This document shows positions 17,761 to 25,729 of a DNA stretch of 29,239 nucleotides, in pieces. The position numbers and the translations under genes were made by a program. Location of the stretch: contig SLGL01000154.1 in NCBI GenBank assembly GCA_007123785.1, positions 1 to 29,239 of the forward strand, read 5' to 3'. Numbering within the stretch: the stretch's first letter is position 1; each line of letters opens with the position of its first letter. The notes beneath the pieces are model-generated. The model was given only the letters and a program-made list of their open reading frames with translations, did not search any database and was not told where the DNA came from. The stretch comes from Balneolaceae bacterium (GTDB lineage Bacteria; Bacteroidota; Rhodothermia; Balneolales; Balneolaceae).

Positions 17761-18186
17761 CTCAGCAACTTTTATAGGAACTTGAGCTATGGTGTCCTGA
17801 ATGTAAAATCTGGAGAAATTCGATATTCTAATGGCGGGCATAATCTTCCCTATCTGGTAAATTCGGATGGTAAAGTAACTGAAATGAATGATGTGGGAGG
17901 CCTGCTACTCGGAAAATTTGAAGATGCCGACTATTCCGAAAGCAGCATTCAATTAAAACCCGGCGATACAATTATGACTTTTACCGACGGAATTACCGAA
18001 GCAGAAAATGAAAAGGTGATTTTTTCGAAGAACAACGCGTCATCGACCATCTGAAAAAATCGGTCAGTAAAAAACTAAACTCCCGTATGAAAGAAATATT
18101 CCCTGAAGTGATGAAATTTGCAAAGACAGCACCGCAATCATGATGATATAACCGTTCTCTCAGTTTCTTACCAGGGCGAATGCTGA
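17761..18186 (+). pseudogene. SpoIIE/RsbU-type PP2C phosphatase, C-terminal remnant with two frameshifts
   Basis: The frame reads SYGVLNVKSGEIRYSNGGHN, then LPYL, GGLLLGKFEDADY, LKPGDTIMTFTDGITEAEN, all diagnostic of SpoIIE-family serine phosphatases. After GITEAENEK (about 18015) the family sequence moves to another frame: GDFFEEQRVIDHLKKSVSKK, consistent with loss of one G from a G run. Near 18138 it shifts back to HDDITVLSVSYQGEC and the stop at 18184-18186. Two frameshifts and a missing N-terminal half make this a dead gene. These phosphatases act in partner-switching control of anti-sigma factor antagonists. The left end abuts the IS remnant, suggesting that insertion destroyed it. Confidence 0.82.
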
Positions 18187-18202
18187 CCTGGCGCACAGAA
18201 GA

Positions 18203-18553
18203 TCAGGCTTCAATCTGGTGTATCTCCTTTAAGATCGCTTTTGCGTTTTTATCTTTGTTTTGCACGACCCGATGTTGCAGATTTGTAACTATTTCCGGCT
18301 CTGCATTTTCGAACGCAAGCTCCTTCGCTTCTTTTTCCGTACCCGTTCTCACAAGATCGTAAATCTCATCTGCACGAACCACACTGTAGAGATTATCTTC
18401 ATTAAAAGCGTGTGAACGATACTTTTCATACTCCTGAAAAAGTTCCGGAAACTCGTTACTATTGTCTGCCCGGTTGATGATTTCAACATGCTCAGGGCCT
18501 TCAGCACTCAGCGGTGTTTTGGTGAGATAGTAAAATTTTTGTTTGTAAATCAT
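18203..18553 (-). CDS. Hypothetical protein, 116 residues
   Basis: I do not recognise this family. The protein is soluble, without signal peptide or membrane segment, and highly charged. It opens MIYKQKFYYLTKTPLSAEGP and ends with a basic then helical tail (NKDKNAKAILKEIHQIEA). The middle (about 35-85) is acidic and Tyr-rich and looks alpha/beta. It sits just beyond the broken phosphatase, facing it, and downstream of the amidohydrolase gene with a 64-base gap. The ATG at 18553 is the only sensible start. Codon use looks like that of its neighbours, so it is probably a real, lineage-specific gene and not a shadow. Confidence 0.6.
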   Translation of the reverse strand: MIYKQKFYYLTKTPLSAEGPEHVEIINRADNSNEFPELFQEYEKYRSHAFNEDNLYSVVRADEIYDLVRTGTEKEAKELAFENAEPEIVTNLQHRVVQNKDKNAKAILKEIHQIEA

Positions 18554-18617
18554 TCGTCTTTTCTCTTTTCAGTTTTACGAAGTGAATATAACGTTTTTTG
18601 GTGGATTTGTTAATGGT

Positions 18618-20252
18618 TTATTCTCCATTCAATCTCAACACCCTCCCGTGCAGTGCCGGTGTAAACTCGCCGTTTTTGATACTAAACTGTCCGTTCACCA
18701 ATACATGAACCATCCCCTCGGAAAGCTGGTGCGGTTCCTGGTAGGTTGCTTTATCTTGCAGTGTTTCGAGATCAAAAATTGTAAGGTCGGCAGCCATCCC
18801 CTCACGAACAAGCCCTCGGTTGTGCAGCCTGAACACCGTTGCAGAAAGGCTGGTCATACTCCGGATAGCAAACGGAAGGTCAATCACACCTTCATCGCGC
18901 ACATATTTTGCAATTTTCCGGGGAAAGGAACCATAGTTACGCGGGTGCACTACTCCAGCGTCCGGTTCCGTCAGCCCCCCGTCTGAACTGGTCATCGTCC
19001 ATGATTGTTTCATAAAACGGTTAACATCCTCTTCCAGCATATTGAAAGAGACAACTCCCGGGCTATGTTCTTTTATCAGTTCCAGAGCGGCATCTGTGGC
19101 ATTCATGCCAAAGTGAGTGGCAATTACATCAAGTAATTTACCTTCCAGGTTTTCATCAGCAGGGTAGGATGCAATCTGAAGCCGGTGAGCACCACCCCTT
19201 CGCTCCATGTTGGCTTCCATCTCTTGTTTGATCTGTACCAGCTTTTCCGGCTCTTCCAATCGCTCCAGCATCGCGTCACGCCCGCCCTCACGCGCCCAGG
19301 GTGGAATCAGGACGGCTGTAAGGTTGGTGTGCGATGCCGGGTAAGGGTATTGATCAGCAAACACTTCTACGCCCCCATTCCGCGCACGTTCAATACGGTT
19401 GATCACCGGAGCAGAAAAACCCCAGACACCCGTTCCAAGTGCCTTAATATGAGTAACCACTCCGGGTAGCTCCGCTTCACGTGAAATCCGGATCACCTCT
19501 TCCACAGATTCGATCAAACCAACGGAATAGTCAGATTCATCGCGGATGTGGCTGGTATAAATACCATCAAACCGGGCTGCTACTTTTGCAAGTTCAATAA
19601 TCTCTTCTGTTTCCGCCCATGCCCCGGGTGTGTAAAAAAGGCCGCTGGAAAGCCCGAAGGCACCTTGCTGCATCCCAACTTCCACCATCTGTTTCATCTG
19701 CCTGAGTTCATCATTCGTGGGTACACGATTATCCATACCCATCACCTCACGCCGGATCGTACCATGAGGCATCAGCTGTGCTACATTTACTCCAAGGCCA
19801 AATTCAAGCAACTGTTCACGCTGTTCGGCGATATCATTCGCACCTCCGCCATCCTGATTGATAATAACAGTGGTCACTCCCTGTGCCAGAAGCGGACGGG
19901 CAGAGCTGAGCGATTCGCTGATCAGCCCGGAACCTGCATGGGAGTGTACATCGATAAAACCGGGTGAAATGTACAGGCCTTCTGCATTAATCACTTCAGC
20001 AGCCGACTGACCGTCTGCACGGCCCACCCAGGCAATTACCCCGTCCCTGATGCCGATATCAGCGTAATACCAGGGATTTCCGGTTCCATCGAGCAGCCGC
20101 CCGTTAATGATGAGAAGATCATACGGTTCGGAAATGGCTGCCTCGTCACCAGGATCTGCCTGAACCGGCGCAAGGCCGGTTATCAGGAAAAACAGAATCA
20201 TCCACGAAATTAAAAATTCCGGGTAAAACCACGAAGATCTGTTTTTATTCAT
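18618..20252 (-). CDS. Secreted N-acyl-D-amino-acid deacylase-type amidohydrolase
   Basis: A 544-residue exported metal-dependent hydrolase. I start at the ATG at 20252 because it opens a signal peptide (helix about 12-28, ending APVQA) and lies 16 bases after the upstream stop; a longer frame to 20330 would overlap that gene. Family marks: DLLIINGRLLDGTGNPWYYA, SPGFIDVHSHAG (His103/His105, zinc), SHIRDES, VVTHIKALG and TSSDGG with the catalytic Asp, ending in the composite beta domain (GMAADLTIFD). The usual metal-bridging Cys of D-aminoacylase is replaced in a NQDGGG segment, so specificity may differ. It would deacylate N-acyl-D-amino acids or related amides in the periplasm. Last gene of the MATE-SixA operon. 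Confidence 0.88.
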   Translation of the reverse strand: MNKNRSSWFYPEFLISWMILFFLITGLAPVQADPGDEAAISEPYDLLIINGRLLDGTGNPWYYADIGIRDGVIAWVGRADGQSAAEVINAEGLYISPGFIDVHSHAGSGLISESLSSARPLLAQGVTTVIINQDGGGANDIAEQREQLLEFGLGVNVAQLMPHGTIRREVMGMDNRVPTNDELRQMKQMVEVGMQQGAFGLSSGLFYTPGAWAETEEIIELAKVAARFDGIYTSHIRDESDYSVGLIESVEEVIRISREAELPGVVTHIKALGTGVWGFSAPVINRIERARNGGVEVFADQYPYPASHTNLTAVLIPPWAREGGRDAMLERLEEPEKLVQIKQEMEANMERRGGAHRLQIASYPADENLEGKLLDVIATHFGMNATDAALELIKEHSPGVVSFNMLEEDVNRFMKQSWTMTSSDGGLTEPDAGVVHPRNYGSFPRKIAKYVRDEGVIDLPFAIRSMTSLSATVFRLHNRGLVREGMAADLTIFDLETLQDKATYQEPHQLSEGMVHVLVNGQFSIKNGEFTPALHGRVLRLNGE

Positions 20253-20268
20253 TTTTGTATAAAATTTT

Positions 20269-20781
20269 TTATGTGATTTCTTTTGGTTTTGTAATCCATT
20301 GCAATGAACAGCTTCCGTAATCGACTTCACTCCAGGAATCTGCCTCTGTTTGAAGGCATGCTATGGTTGCCGTGGCAATGTGTTTGTTGATGTTTTTACC
20401 AATCAGCCGCTCGATCACTTCTTCGGTAATTGGATTGTGGCCAACAGTCATCACAATTTTTGATTTGCTACCGGATCGCCGAATCGCACCAATGTAGGCA
20501 TCGGGCCCGGTAAAATAGAGCCCTTCATCCCAGGTAATCCTCTCTTCAGGAAGATTCAGTTCATTTATAACATGTAAAATGGTTGCTTTTGCCCGTGCAG
20601 CCGGTGAGGCAAAAATCTGATCTGGATAGATATCCAGTCCCTTAAGATATTTTCCCATTCGCGGGGCATCCCGTTCGCCCCGCTTGTTCAGAGGCCGGTC
20701 AAAATCTCTGAGGCCTGGGTTATCCCATGATGATTTTGCATGGCGCATCAGCAAAATCGTTTTTATTGATTTTTTTTTCAT
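20269..20781 (-). CDS. SixA-like histidine phosphatase
   Basis: About 170 residues from the ATG at 20781. The histidine-phosphatase signature comes early as LLMRHAKSSWD (Arg13, His14 as phosphate acceptor), followed by RPLNKRGERDAPRMG, ASPAARAKAT (Arg63) and TVGHNPITEEV (His115). The family usually places LMRHAKS within the first 15 residues, which is why I prefer this start to 20814 or 20862. SixA dephosphorylates phosphohistidine, for example on PtsN/ArcB in E. coli; the target here is unknown. It lies between the MATE gene and the amidohydrolase, with short gaps on both sides, so the three are probably one transcript. Confidence 0.88.
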   Translation of the reverse strand: MKKKSIKTILLMRHAKSSWDNPGLRDFDRPLNKRGERDAPRMGKYLKGLDIYPDQIFASPAARAKATILHVINELNLPEERITWDEGLYFTGPDAYIGAIRRSGSKSKIVMTVGHNPITEEVIERLIGKNINKHIATATIACLQTEADSWSEVDYGSCSLQWITKPKEIT

Positions 20782-20865
20782 GGCTTTTTTAATTTGTTGA
20801 ATCTGTTCACCCATGTTACCATAAAAAATGGAAATTGAAAAGAAGCTGATTTGATTCAGCAAGTA

Positions 20866-22161
20866 TTATCCTTTCAATATGTTACCCGGCAGATATAGGC
20901 CGAGTGCTGCTCCCCTCGAAATCATAAACAGAACCATCGCAAGCCACAAACCATGAATTCCAAATAGGTGTGTCCCGACATAATAAACAGGCAAAAAAAC
21001 CACAATTGTTGAGAGCAGCATCGTATTTCGCATTGGCCGGGTGGCCGTAGCACCGATAAATATTCCATCCAGAATATAACAGAAGCTAGACACCAGCGGT
21101 GCAAGTACAGTCCAGAACAGCACGATTTTTGCAAACTCAATAACTTCGGTATTATCTGTGAAAATAGATAGAATTTGCCCTCCGAATACCGCATAAAAAA
21201 GGGTGCCGGTTATTCCGAGCATCATTCCCCAGCCGATGTTATAAAAAACAGCCTCACGTAGTTTTTCCCGGTTCTCTCCTCCCTTAAACTTCCCGATGAG
21301 ACTTTCCGCCGCATACGCAAAACCGTCGATACCGTAAGAGACAATAAACCAGAGTTGAAGCAAAATAGTATTAGCAGCCAAAATCAAATCACCCTGCTTA
21401 GCGGAAACGGCTGTAAAGAATGAAAATGTAAAAATAAGGCAGAGTGTTCGGATGAATATATCACGGTTAACGGCAAAATATTTTTTCAGTTCTGCGATAT
21501 TGAGCAATTCAACCCGTACATAATGTGAAAGATATCGCTTGTATCGTTTCAGAAACAGAAAAATGCCCAAAAAAAGAGCCAGGTATGTGGAGATCAAAGT
21601 TCCGAATGCCACTCCGTCTACATGCATGCCAAAACCGTATATAAACATTACATTGAGCACGATATTCAGAAGGTTCATCACAATGGTGATAATCATAGGG
21701 TATTTTGCGTTTTGCATACCCAAAAACCAACCTTGTAAGCCATAAAGAGCCAAAATGGCTGGTGCAGTATAGATGCGGATATCAAAATAAACGCGGGTAT
21801 AATCGGCCACTTCTTGAGAGCTTTCGATGACCCATAAACTGAACAGCGCAATCGGAGCTTGAAACAGCAATAGTGTAATTCCGATCGCCATGGCAATGAA
21901 TTGGACGCGGGCAAGAATCATCATCATCTGCATGCGGTCCCTTTTGCCATACTCCTGGGCAGTGAGGCCGGTCGTGCCCATTCTCAAAAAACCGAATCCC
22001 CAAAAAATAAAATTGAAAATGACACTACCCACCGCAAGGGCACCGAGATAATAGACCTGATCGAGATGTCCGACCAGAGCTGTATCCACCGCGCCCAACA
22101 GCGGAACCGACAGATTGCTGATTATGTTTGGAATAGCCAGCCGTAAGATCGATTTATTCAA
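20866..22161 (-). CDS. MATE family exporter, DinF-like, TTG start
   Basis: A 431-residue inner-membrane transporter with about 12 helices. The N-terminus (LRLAIPNIISNLSVPLLGAV, then DTALVGHL) and FGFLRMGTTGLTAQEYG are typical of the DinF branch of MATE, which exports organic cations or other toxic compounds in exchange for Na+ or H+. Length is normal (430-450). The start is TTG at 22161; no ATG precedes the conserved LRLAIPNIIS, and the two-residue distance fits other family members. First gene of the operon with the SixA-like and amidohydrolase genes, and divergent from the methyltransferase. Substrate unknown. Confidence 0.92.
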   Translation of the reverse strand: MNKSILRLAIPNIISNLSVPLLGAVDTALVGHLDQVYYLGALAVGSVIFNFIFWGFGFLRMGTTGLTAQEYGKRDRMQMMMILARVQFIAMAIGITLLLFQAPIALFSLWVIESSQEVADYTRVYFDIRIYTAPAILALYGLQGWFLGMQNAKYPMIITIVMNLLNIVLNVMFIYGFGMHVDGVAFGTLISTYLALFLGIFLFLKRYKRYLSHYVRVELLNIAELKKYFAVNRDIFIRTLCLIFTFSFFTAVSAKQGDLILAANTILLQLWFIVSYGIDGFAYAAESLIGKFKGGENREKLREAVFYNIGWGMMLGITGTLFYAVFGGQILSIFTDNTEVIEFAKIVLFWTVLAPLVSSFCYILDGIFIGATATRPMRNTMLLSTIVVFLPVYYVGTHLFGIHGLWLAMVLFMISRGAALGLYLPGNILKG

Positions 22162-22303
22162 ACCGGTCGAATTTCTTTCTTTATTTATCAGAATGCTGAT
22201 ATTTTAATTCCTGAGCAGAATTTTGAAAACCTTTATGTTGACAGCTAACAATGATTTTATCCACGGAAAACTATCGCTAAAAATTATCAGAAAAAATTGA
22301 AAT

Positions 22304-22975
22304 ATGGAGTTGAGTTACTGGCAAAGCCGTTGGGAAAAAGGGAATACAGGATTTCACATGCCCGGGGGTTATCCCGGACTCAGAAATCACTGGGATACAC
22401 TCAACATTTCCACTGAAGCTCATGTTCTTGTGCCTCTTTGCGGAAAAACACCCGACATGACGTGGCTGGCAACGAAAACAAATAAAGTAACAGGTGTTGA
22501 AATATCAGAAAAAGCCATCAGAGAATTTTTAGATGAGCAAAATCTTACCGCAGAACCGTAACGTTTCGCAAACTTCACGATTTTCAAAACCCGAAAAGCT
22601 GATCTTTGGTGCGGCGATTTTTTCAAACTCCCGGAACACAATTTTTCCGACATAGGGCTGATCTACGATAAAGCTGCCCTCCAGGCTCTGCCTGAATCGA
22701 TGCGTATCCGGTATGCGGAAAAAATTAATTCGCTCTGTTCTCCATCATCAAAAATTTTATTGCACCATTTCACCTATGCTCAAAATGAAATGAACGGTCC
22801 GCCCTTTAGTGTCTCCTCAGATGAAATTCAGTCGTTATTTGGAAATAAATTTGAAATTCAGATACTTGAACAGAACAATCTCGACATCCATAACTATCAA
22901 AAATTTTGGAAAAGAGGTTTAAAAAGCAATTTCATTGAATATTTATTACTACTTTCACCAAAAGCGGATAATTAA
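22304..22975 (+). pseudogene. Thiopurine S-methyltransferase-family enzyme with one in-frame stop
   Basis: A SAM-dependent methyltransferase of the TPMT superfamily split only by a TAA at 22559-22561 (codon 86). Before it: YWQSRWEKGNTGFHMPG and the SAM site HVLVPLCGKTPDMTWLA then VTGVEISEKAI. After it, in the same frame: ADLWCGDFFKL, LIYDKAALQALPESMRIRY, and NGPPFSVSSDEI, to a normal C-terminus. Without the stop it would be 223 residues, a usual length. The stop falls in a variable loop between QNLTAEP and RFANFTIF, and one base change from TAC/TAT would produce it. It is either a recent pseudogene, a sequencing error or a readthrough site. The stop removes all but the SAM-binding half. Confidence 0.85.
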
Positions 22976-22989
22976 TTTGCACCTATTGT

Positions 22990-22997
22990 TAACTTTG
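22990..22997 (+). promoter_or_regulatory. Candidate -7 promoter box (TAACTTTG) before the pseudopilin-like gene
   Basis: TAACTTTG matches TAnnTTTG exactly. It lies 100 bases before the ATG at 23098, so the leader would contain the dyad at 23042-23060. A TTTG ten bases upstream is too close to be a standard -33 box. Confidence 0.38.
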
Positions 22998-23041
22998 GCA
23001 CGCTTTTAATTAGAAAGTTGCATATCAGATTGTCTGCATTT

Positions 23042-23080
23042 ATTTTGCATATCGCAAAATTTCAACATGGATATCGCAAA
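23042..23080. promoter_or_regulatory. Operator-like dyad plus a repeated half site
   Basis: Positions 23042-23060 form a perfect dyad, ATTTTGC-N5-GCAAAAT. The right half, ATATCGCAAA, recurs at 23071-23080, 22 bases downstream, i.e. two helical turns. It lies between the promoter candidate and the ATG at 23098. This layout suits a dimeric regulator binding a full site and a half site. No regulator can be named. Confidence 0.4.
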
Positions 23081-23097
23081 CCAACACATTTTCACAC

Positions 23098-23574
23098 ATG
23101 GATTTAAATACTCGAAATAACATTTTAACAGTGGTTTTAGCTGTTCTTATCGTACTTCTTTCATGGTTTTTATACAGATCTTTGGTAGATCCTTACCAGG
23201 AAGTTATACAAGAACGAGAAATGGTTGAGCGTGAACGACATCGTATGGAGTTGGTTCGCGATGCTATTGTGCAGTACCGAAACCGGAATGATGCATACCC
23301 TCCGACTGAAGGTGGCCTTGACAGCCTCGTGTCTTTTCTGAAAACCGATTCTCTGATGGTTGCCATGGGGGACTCTATATTTGCATTTATGCCTCCAAGT
23401 ACGTACAGTCCCGACTCGATCATCTACTCTCCGCGACCGCCACATACCCGGTTTGAGTACACTCTGAATGATACTTTAAGACCCAGACTTTACTTACTTG
23501 AAAATCCCGATAATAACGACCGAATTGGGGATCTGGAACGCACTACATTGCTGAACGCCCCTAACTGGAACTAA
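23098..23574 (+). CDS. Membrane-anchored protein with a pseudopilin-like (GspG-like) motif
   Basis: A 158-residue protein with an N-terminal membrane anchor (about 9-27), a charged helix (35-60) and a periplasmic domain. The segment VRDAIVQYRNRNDAYPPTEG then GLDSLVSFL resembles the helix-loop of the type II secretion major pseudopilin GspG (ALDLYKLDNGRYPTTEQGL). It lacks a prepilin peptidase site (G followed by FTLIE), so it is not a canonical pseudopilin. The C-terminal half is Pro/Asp/Arg-rich. It ends one base before the DUF3822 gene and is surely co-transcribed with it. Identity as a GspG relative is inference from one motif; otherwise unknown. Confidence 0.75.
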   Translation: MDLNTRNNILTVVLAVLIVLLSWFLYRSLVDPYQEVIQEREMVERERHRMELVRDAIVQYRNRNDAYPPTEGGLDSLVSFLKTDSLMVAMGDSIFAFMPPSTYSPDSIIYSPRPPHTRFEYTLNDTLRPRLYLLENPDNNDRIGDLERTTLLNAPNWN

Positions 23575-23575
23575 C

Positions 23576-24475
23576 ATGGCAACCGGTGGGTCTTGTCTTG
23601 GTGTTTGCTATGCGGAGAATCAGCTTTATTACTCTGTAAACAGTCCAGGGCAAGGCGGCCAACTTTCTCATATTGGCTGTATCGATTTCAATTTCGAGAT
23701 TGAACAAACAATTATTAAACCAGAATCCGCCGGATTTCCTGCCCTTAAAAAATCTCTCGAAAACCTTCAGCAATCGTTTAACTGTTCTTTCGTAAAAATG
23801 TTGACACCATCTCACGAAGAGTGTTGGGCAATCGTGCCTAAAGCTGTCTATGAGGATGCTTCCGAACGAGAGGCTCATATTCAGCTTTTGATGAAAGGTT
23901 CAGACCGGAGTGAAATTCAGGCCATCTGGTATCCCGTGAGTAAAAACGACCGTCGGCTTCTTCTTCTTCGCGATAACAAGTCAATGAAAGGTTTTAACTC
24001 ATTGCTCAGGTCTTTCACCCAAACCGAACATATTACCGATTTTGAACTTGGGGTTGACTGGCAGCTTCACACCAAAAACAATGGAGCCTTTCTAATGATC
24101 CATTGCAGAAGAAACTATCTGTCCGTATCATCATTCGTTCTTGGAAAGCTCAGAGGCTGCACTTATATCGAATATGACCACATCACTGACCTACCCTATT
24201 TATGGAGTCTCTATGCCGAAAACCTCTCTTGGTTAACCGGGCTCCACGACTACACTTACCTGTTCGGGCCGTTGTGTTCGCATGTTGAAGAGATTTTAAA
24301 TCCTTTCTGGAGTGACTATGGTGAAATCATCAGTCTCAGTACACTTGATAAAATGGGGGTATCCGCACCAGAAAAAACCTATGGATTCGCCCTGGAAAGT
24401 GCCTTTCCTGCTATTTTAATGAGCCTGAACACCGATATTGAAACCCCAATGATCCATGAGAATTATAACAGGTAA
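23576..24475 (+). CDS. DUF3822 family protein
   Basis: A 299-residue protein of a Bacteroidota family (DUF3822) that is recurrently found just upstream of rsmD, as here. No signal peptide or membrane segment is visible. It begins MATGGSCLGVCYAENQLYYS and contains YIEYDHITDLPYLWSLYAEN near residue 200 and YLFGPLCSHVEEI near 235. I recall the family being placed among actin-like (ASKHA) folds, which includes PilM/GspL-type proteins, but no ATP-binding motif is evident by eye, so this is weak. The ATG is one base after the preceding stop, and its 3' end overlaps rsmD by 20 bases, indicating translational coupling. Function unknown. Confidence 0.78.
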   Translation: MATGGSCLGVCYAENQLYYSVNSPGQGGQLSHIGCIDFNFEIEQTIIKPESAGFPALKKSLENLQQSFNCSFVKMLTPSHEECWAIVPKAVYEDASEREAHIQLLMKGSDRSEIQAIWYPVSKNDRRLLLLRDNKSMKGFNSLLRSFTQTEHITDFELGVDWQLHTKNNGAFLMIHCRRNYLSVSSFVLGKLRGCTYIEYDHITDLPYLWSLYAENLSWLTGLHDYTYLFGPLCSHVEEILNPFWSDYGEIISLSTLDKMGVSAPEKTYGFALESAFPAILMSLNTDIETPMIHENYNR

Positions 24476-25007
24476 ATTAAAAGGCCGTACTATTCCTGTT
24501 CCCAAAACCGGTCAGCTCCGCCCCACATCCGACCGCACCAAAGAAGGTCTTTTTTCTGTATTAGATGCCCGCACCTATTTTGATAACAGCCGCATACTCG
24601 ACCTGTTTGCAGGCAGCGGCAATCTCGGCTTTGAAGCTATTTCCCGAGGAGCCGAGCACTGTCTTTTTATAGACAGCGACCATCAACATATCAAACAGAT
24701 TGAAAAGACAGCCCAAACCTTCGCTCTAGAAAAACAGATCAAAACGATCACTATGCCGGTGGAACTTTTTCTGGAAAAAAATTACGGTATATTCGATTTT
24801 ATTTTTGCGGATCCACCATACGATTATTACAAAATGGAAGGCATAATCGATTTAATCATGAAAAATAACTGGCTGAATATGGATGGATGGTTTATTCTTG
24901 AGCATGACAAACGTCACGACTTCTCCTCTCACGAATACTGTGTTTTTTCAAAACCGTATGGCCGAACCATCGTTAGTATTTTCAAAAAGAGTGATGTAGA
25001 TTTCTGA
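24456..25007 (+). CDS. rsmD: 16S rRNA (guanine966-N2)-methyltransferase RsmD
   Basis: A 183-residue Rossmann-fold methyltransferase that methylates G966 of 16S rRNA in the assembled 30S subunit. It begins with the typical MRIITGKLKGRTIPVP, followed by LRPTSDRTKEGLFSVLDAR (21-39), the SAM site DLFAGSGNLGFEAISRGA (49-66) and the catalytic DPPY (119-122). Length matches the family (180-190). It overlaps the DUF3822 gene and is followed 64 bases later by coaD, a gene order common in bacteria. Confidence 0.95.
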   Translation: MRIITGKLKGRTIPVPKTGQLRPTSDRTKEGLFSVLDARTYFDNSRILDLFAGSGNLGFEAISRGAEHCLFIDSDHQHIKQIEKTAQTFALEKQIKTITMPVELFLEKNYGIFDFIFADPPYDYYKMEGIIDLIMKNNWLNMDGWFILEHDKRHDFSSHEYCVFSKPYGRTIVSIFKKSDVDF

Positions 25008-25071
25008 ACGGCTTGCTCCATCGGTTTTTTCATTGCCACAAGTCATTACAATAAAATCCAACTCCCTCAAC

Positions 25072-25563
25072 ATGAAACATACAGCCATTTATCCCGGCTC
25101 TTTCGATCCGCTAACTAACGGACATCTCGACATTCTGGAACGTGCCGTCCAAATGTTTGAAAAAGTAATTGTGACAGTTGCCGTAAACAATCAAAAAAAG
25201 TCTGTATTTACAGGTGAGGAACGGGTGGAACTAATTCGGCAGGCTATAGATGAAAAAGAGTGGCAAAATCGGGTTGAAATAGAACAATTTACCGGCCTTC
25301 TGATCGATTATGCCAGGAAAAAAAAAGTAAATATTCTGCTAAGGGGTGTGCGACAGATCTCCGATTTTGAATATGAGTTCCGGATGGCACTCACCAACCG
25401 CCGTCTCGCTCCGGAAATCGATACCGTTTTCCTTATGCCCGGTGAACAGCTCACCTTTATCTCAGCCACTATCGTTAAAGAAGTTGCCGCCTGGGGAGGC
25501 GACCTCAAGAGCTTCGTGCCCGGTCATGTGGCCAAAGCACTTCGAAAAAAGTTTGGCCATTAA
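25072..25563 (+). CDS. coaD: Phosphopantetheine adenylyltransferase CoaD
   Basis: A 163-residue enzyme that transfers AMP from ATP to 4'-phosphopantetheine, the penultimate step of coenzyme A synthesis. The nucleotidyltransferase signature AIYPGSFDPLTNGHLDIL (5-22, with the NGH of the T/HxGH motif) and LLRGVRQISDFEYEF (89-103) are clear. The late motif usually reading ISSTxVRE is ISATIVKE here, a conservative Arg-to-Lys change. I use the ATG at 25072, two residues before TAIYPGS as in other family members, instead of a TTG at 25033. Downstream of rsmD in the same cluster. Confidence 0.95.
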   Translation: MKHTAIYPGSFDPLTNGHLDILERAVQMFEKVIVTVAVNNQKKSVFTGEERVELIRQAIDEKEWQNRVEIEQFTGLLIDYARKKKVNILLRGVRQISDFEYEFRMALTNRRLAPEIDTVFLMPGEQLTFISATIVKEVAAWGGDLKSFVPGHVAKALRKKFGH

Positions 25564-25729
25564 ACAATTTCCGGGATTTTTTATGCTTTTCTTCACCTGT
25601 AAAAAGAAATCAGCGTAACAATTTCGTAAATTTAAATGATTGTTGAAAATTATCGGCTGTGTACGGTTGATGTCTGTTTTCGGCAAACAACTAATTTTCA
25701 TGGATAATTAATTTTTTACGAATAACAGT

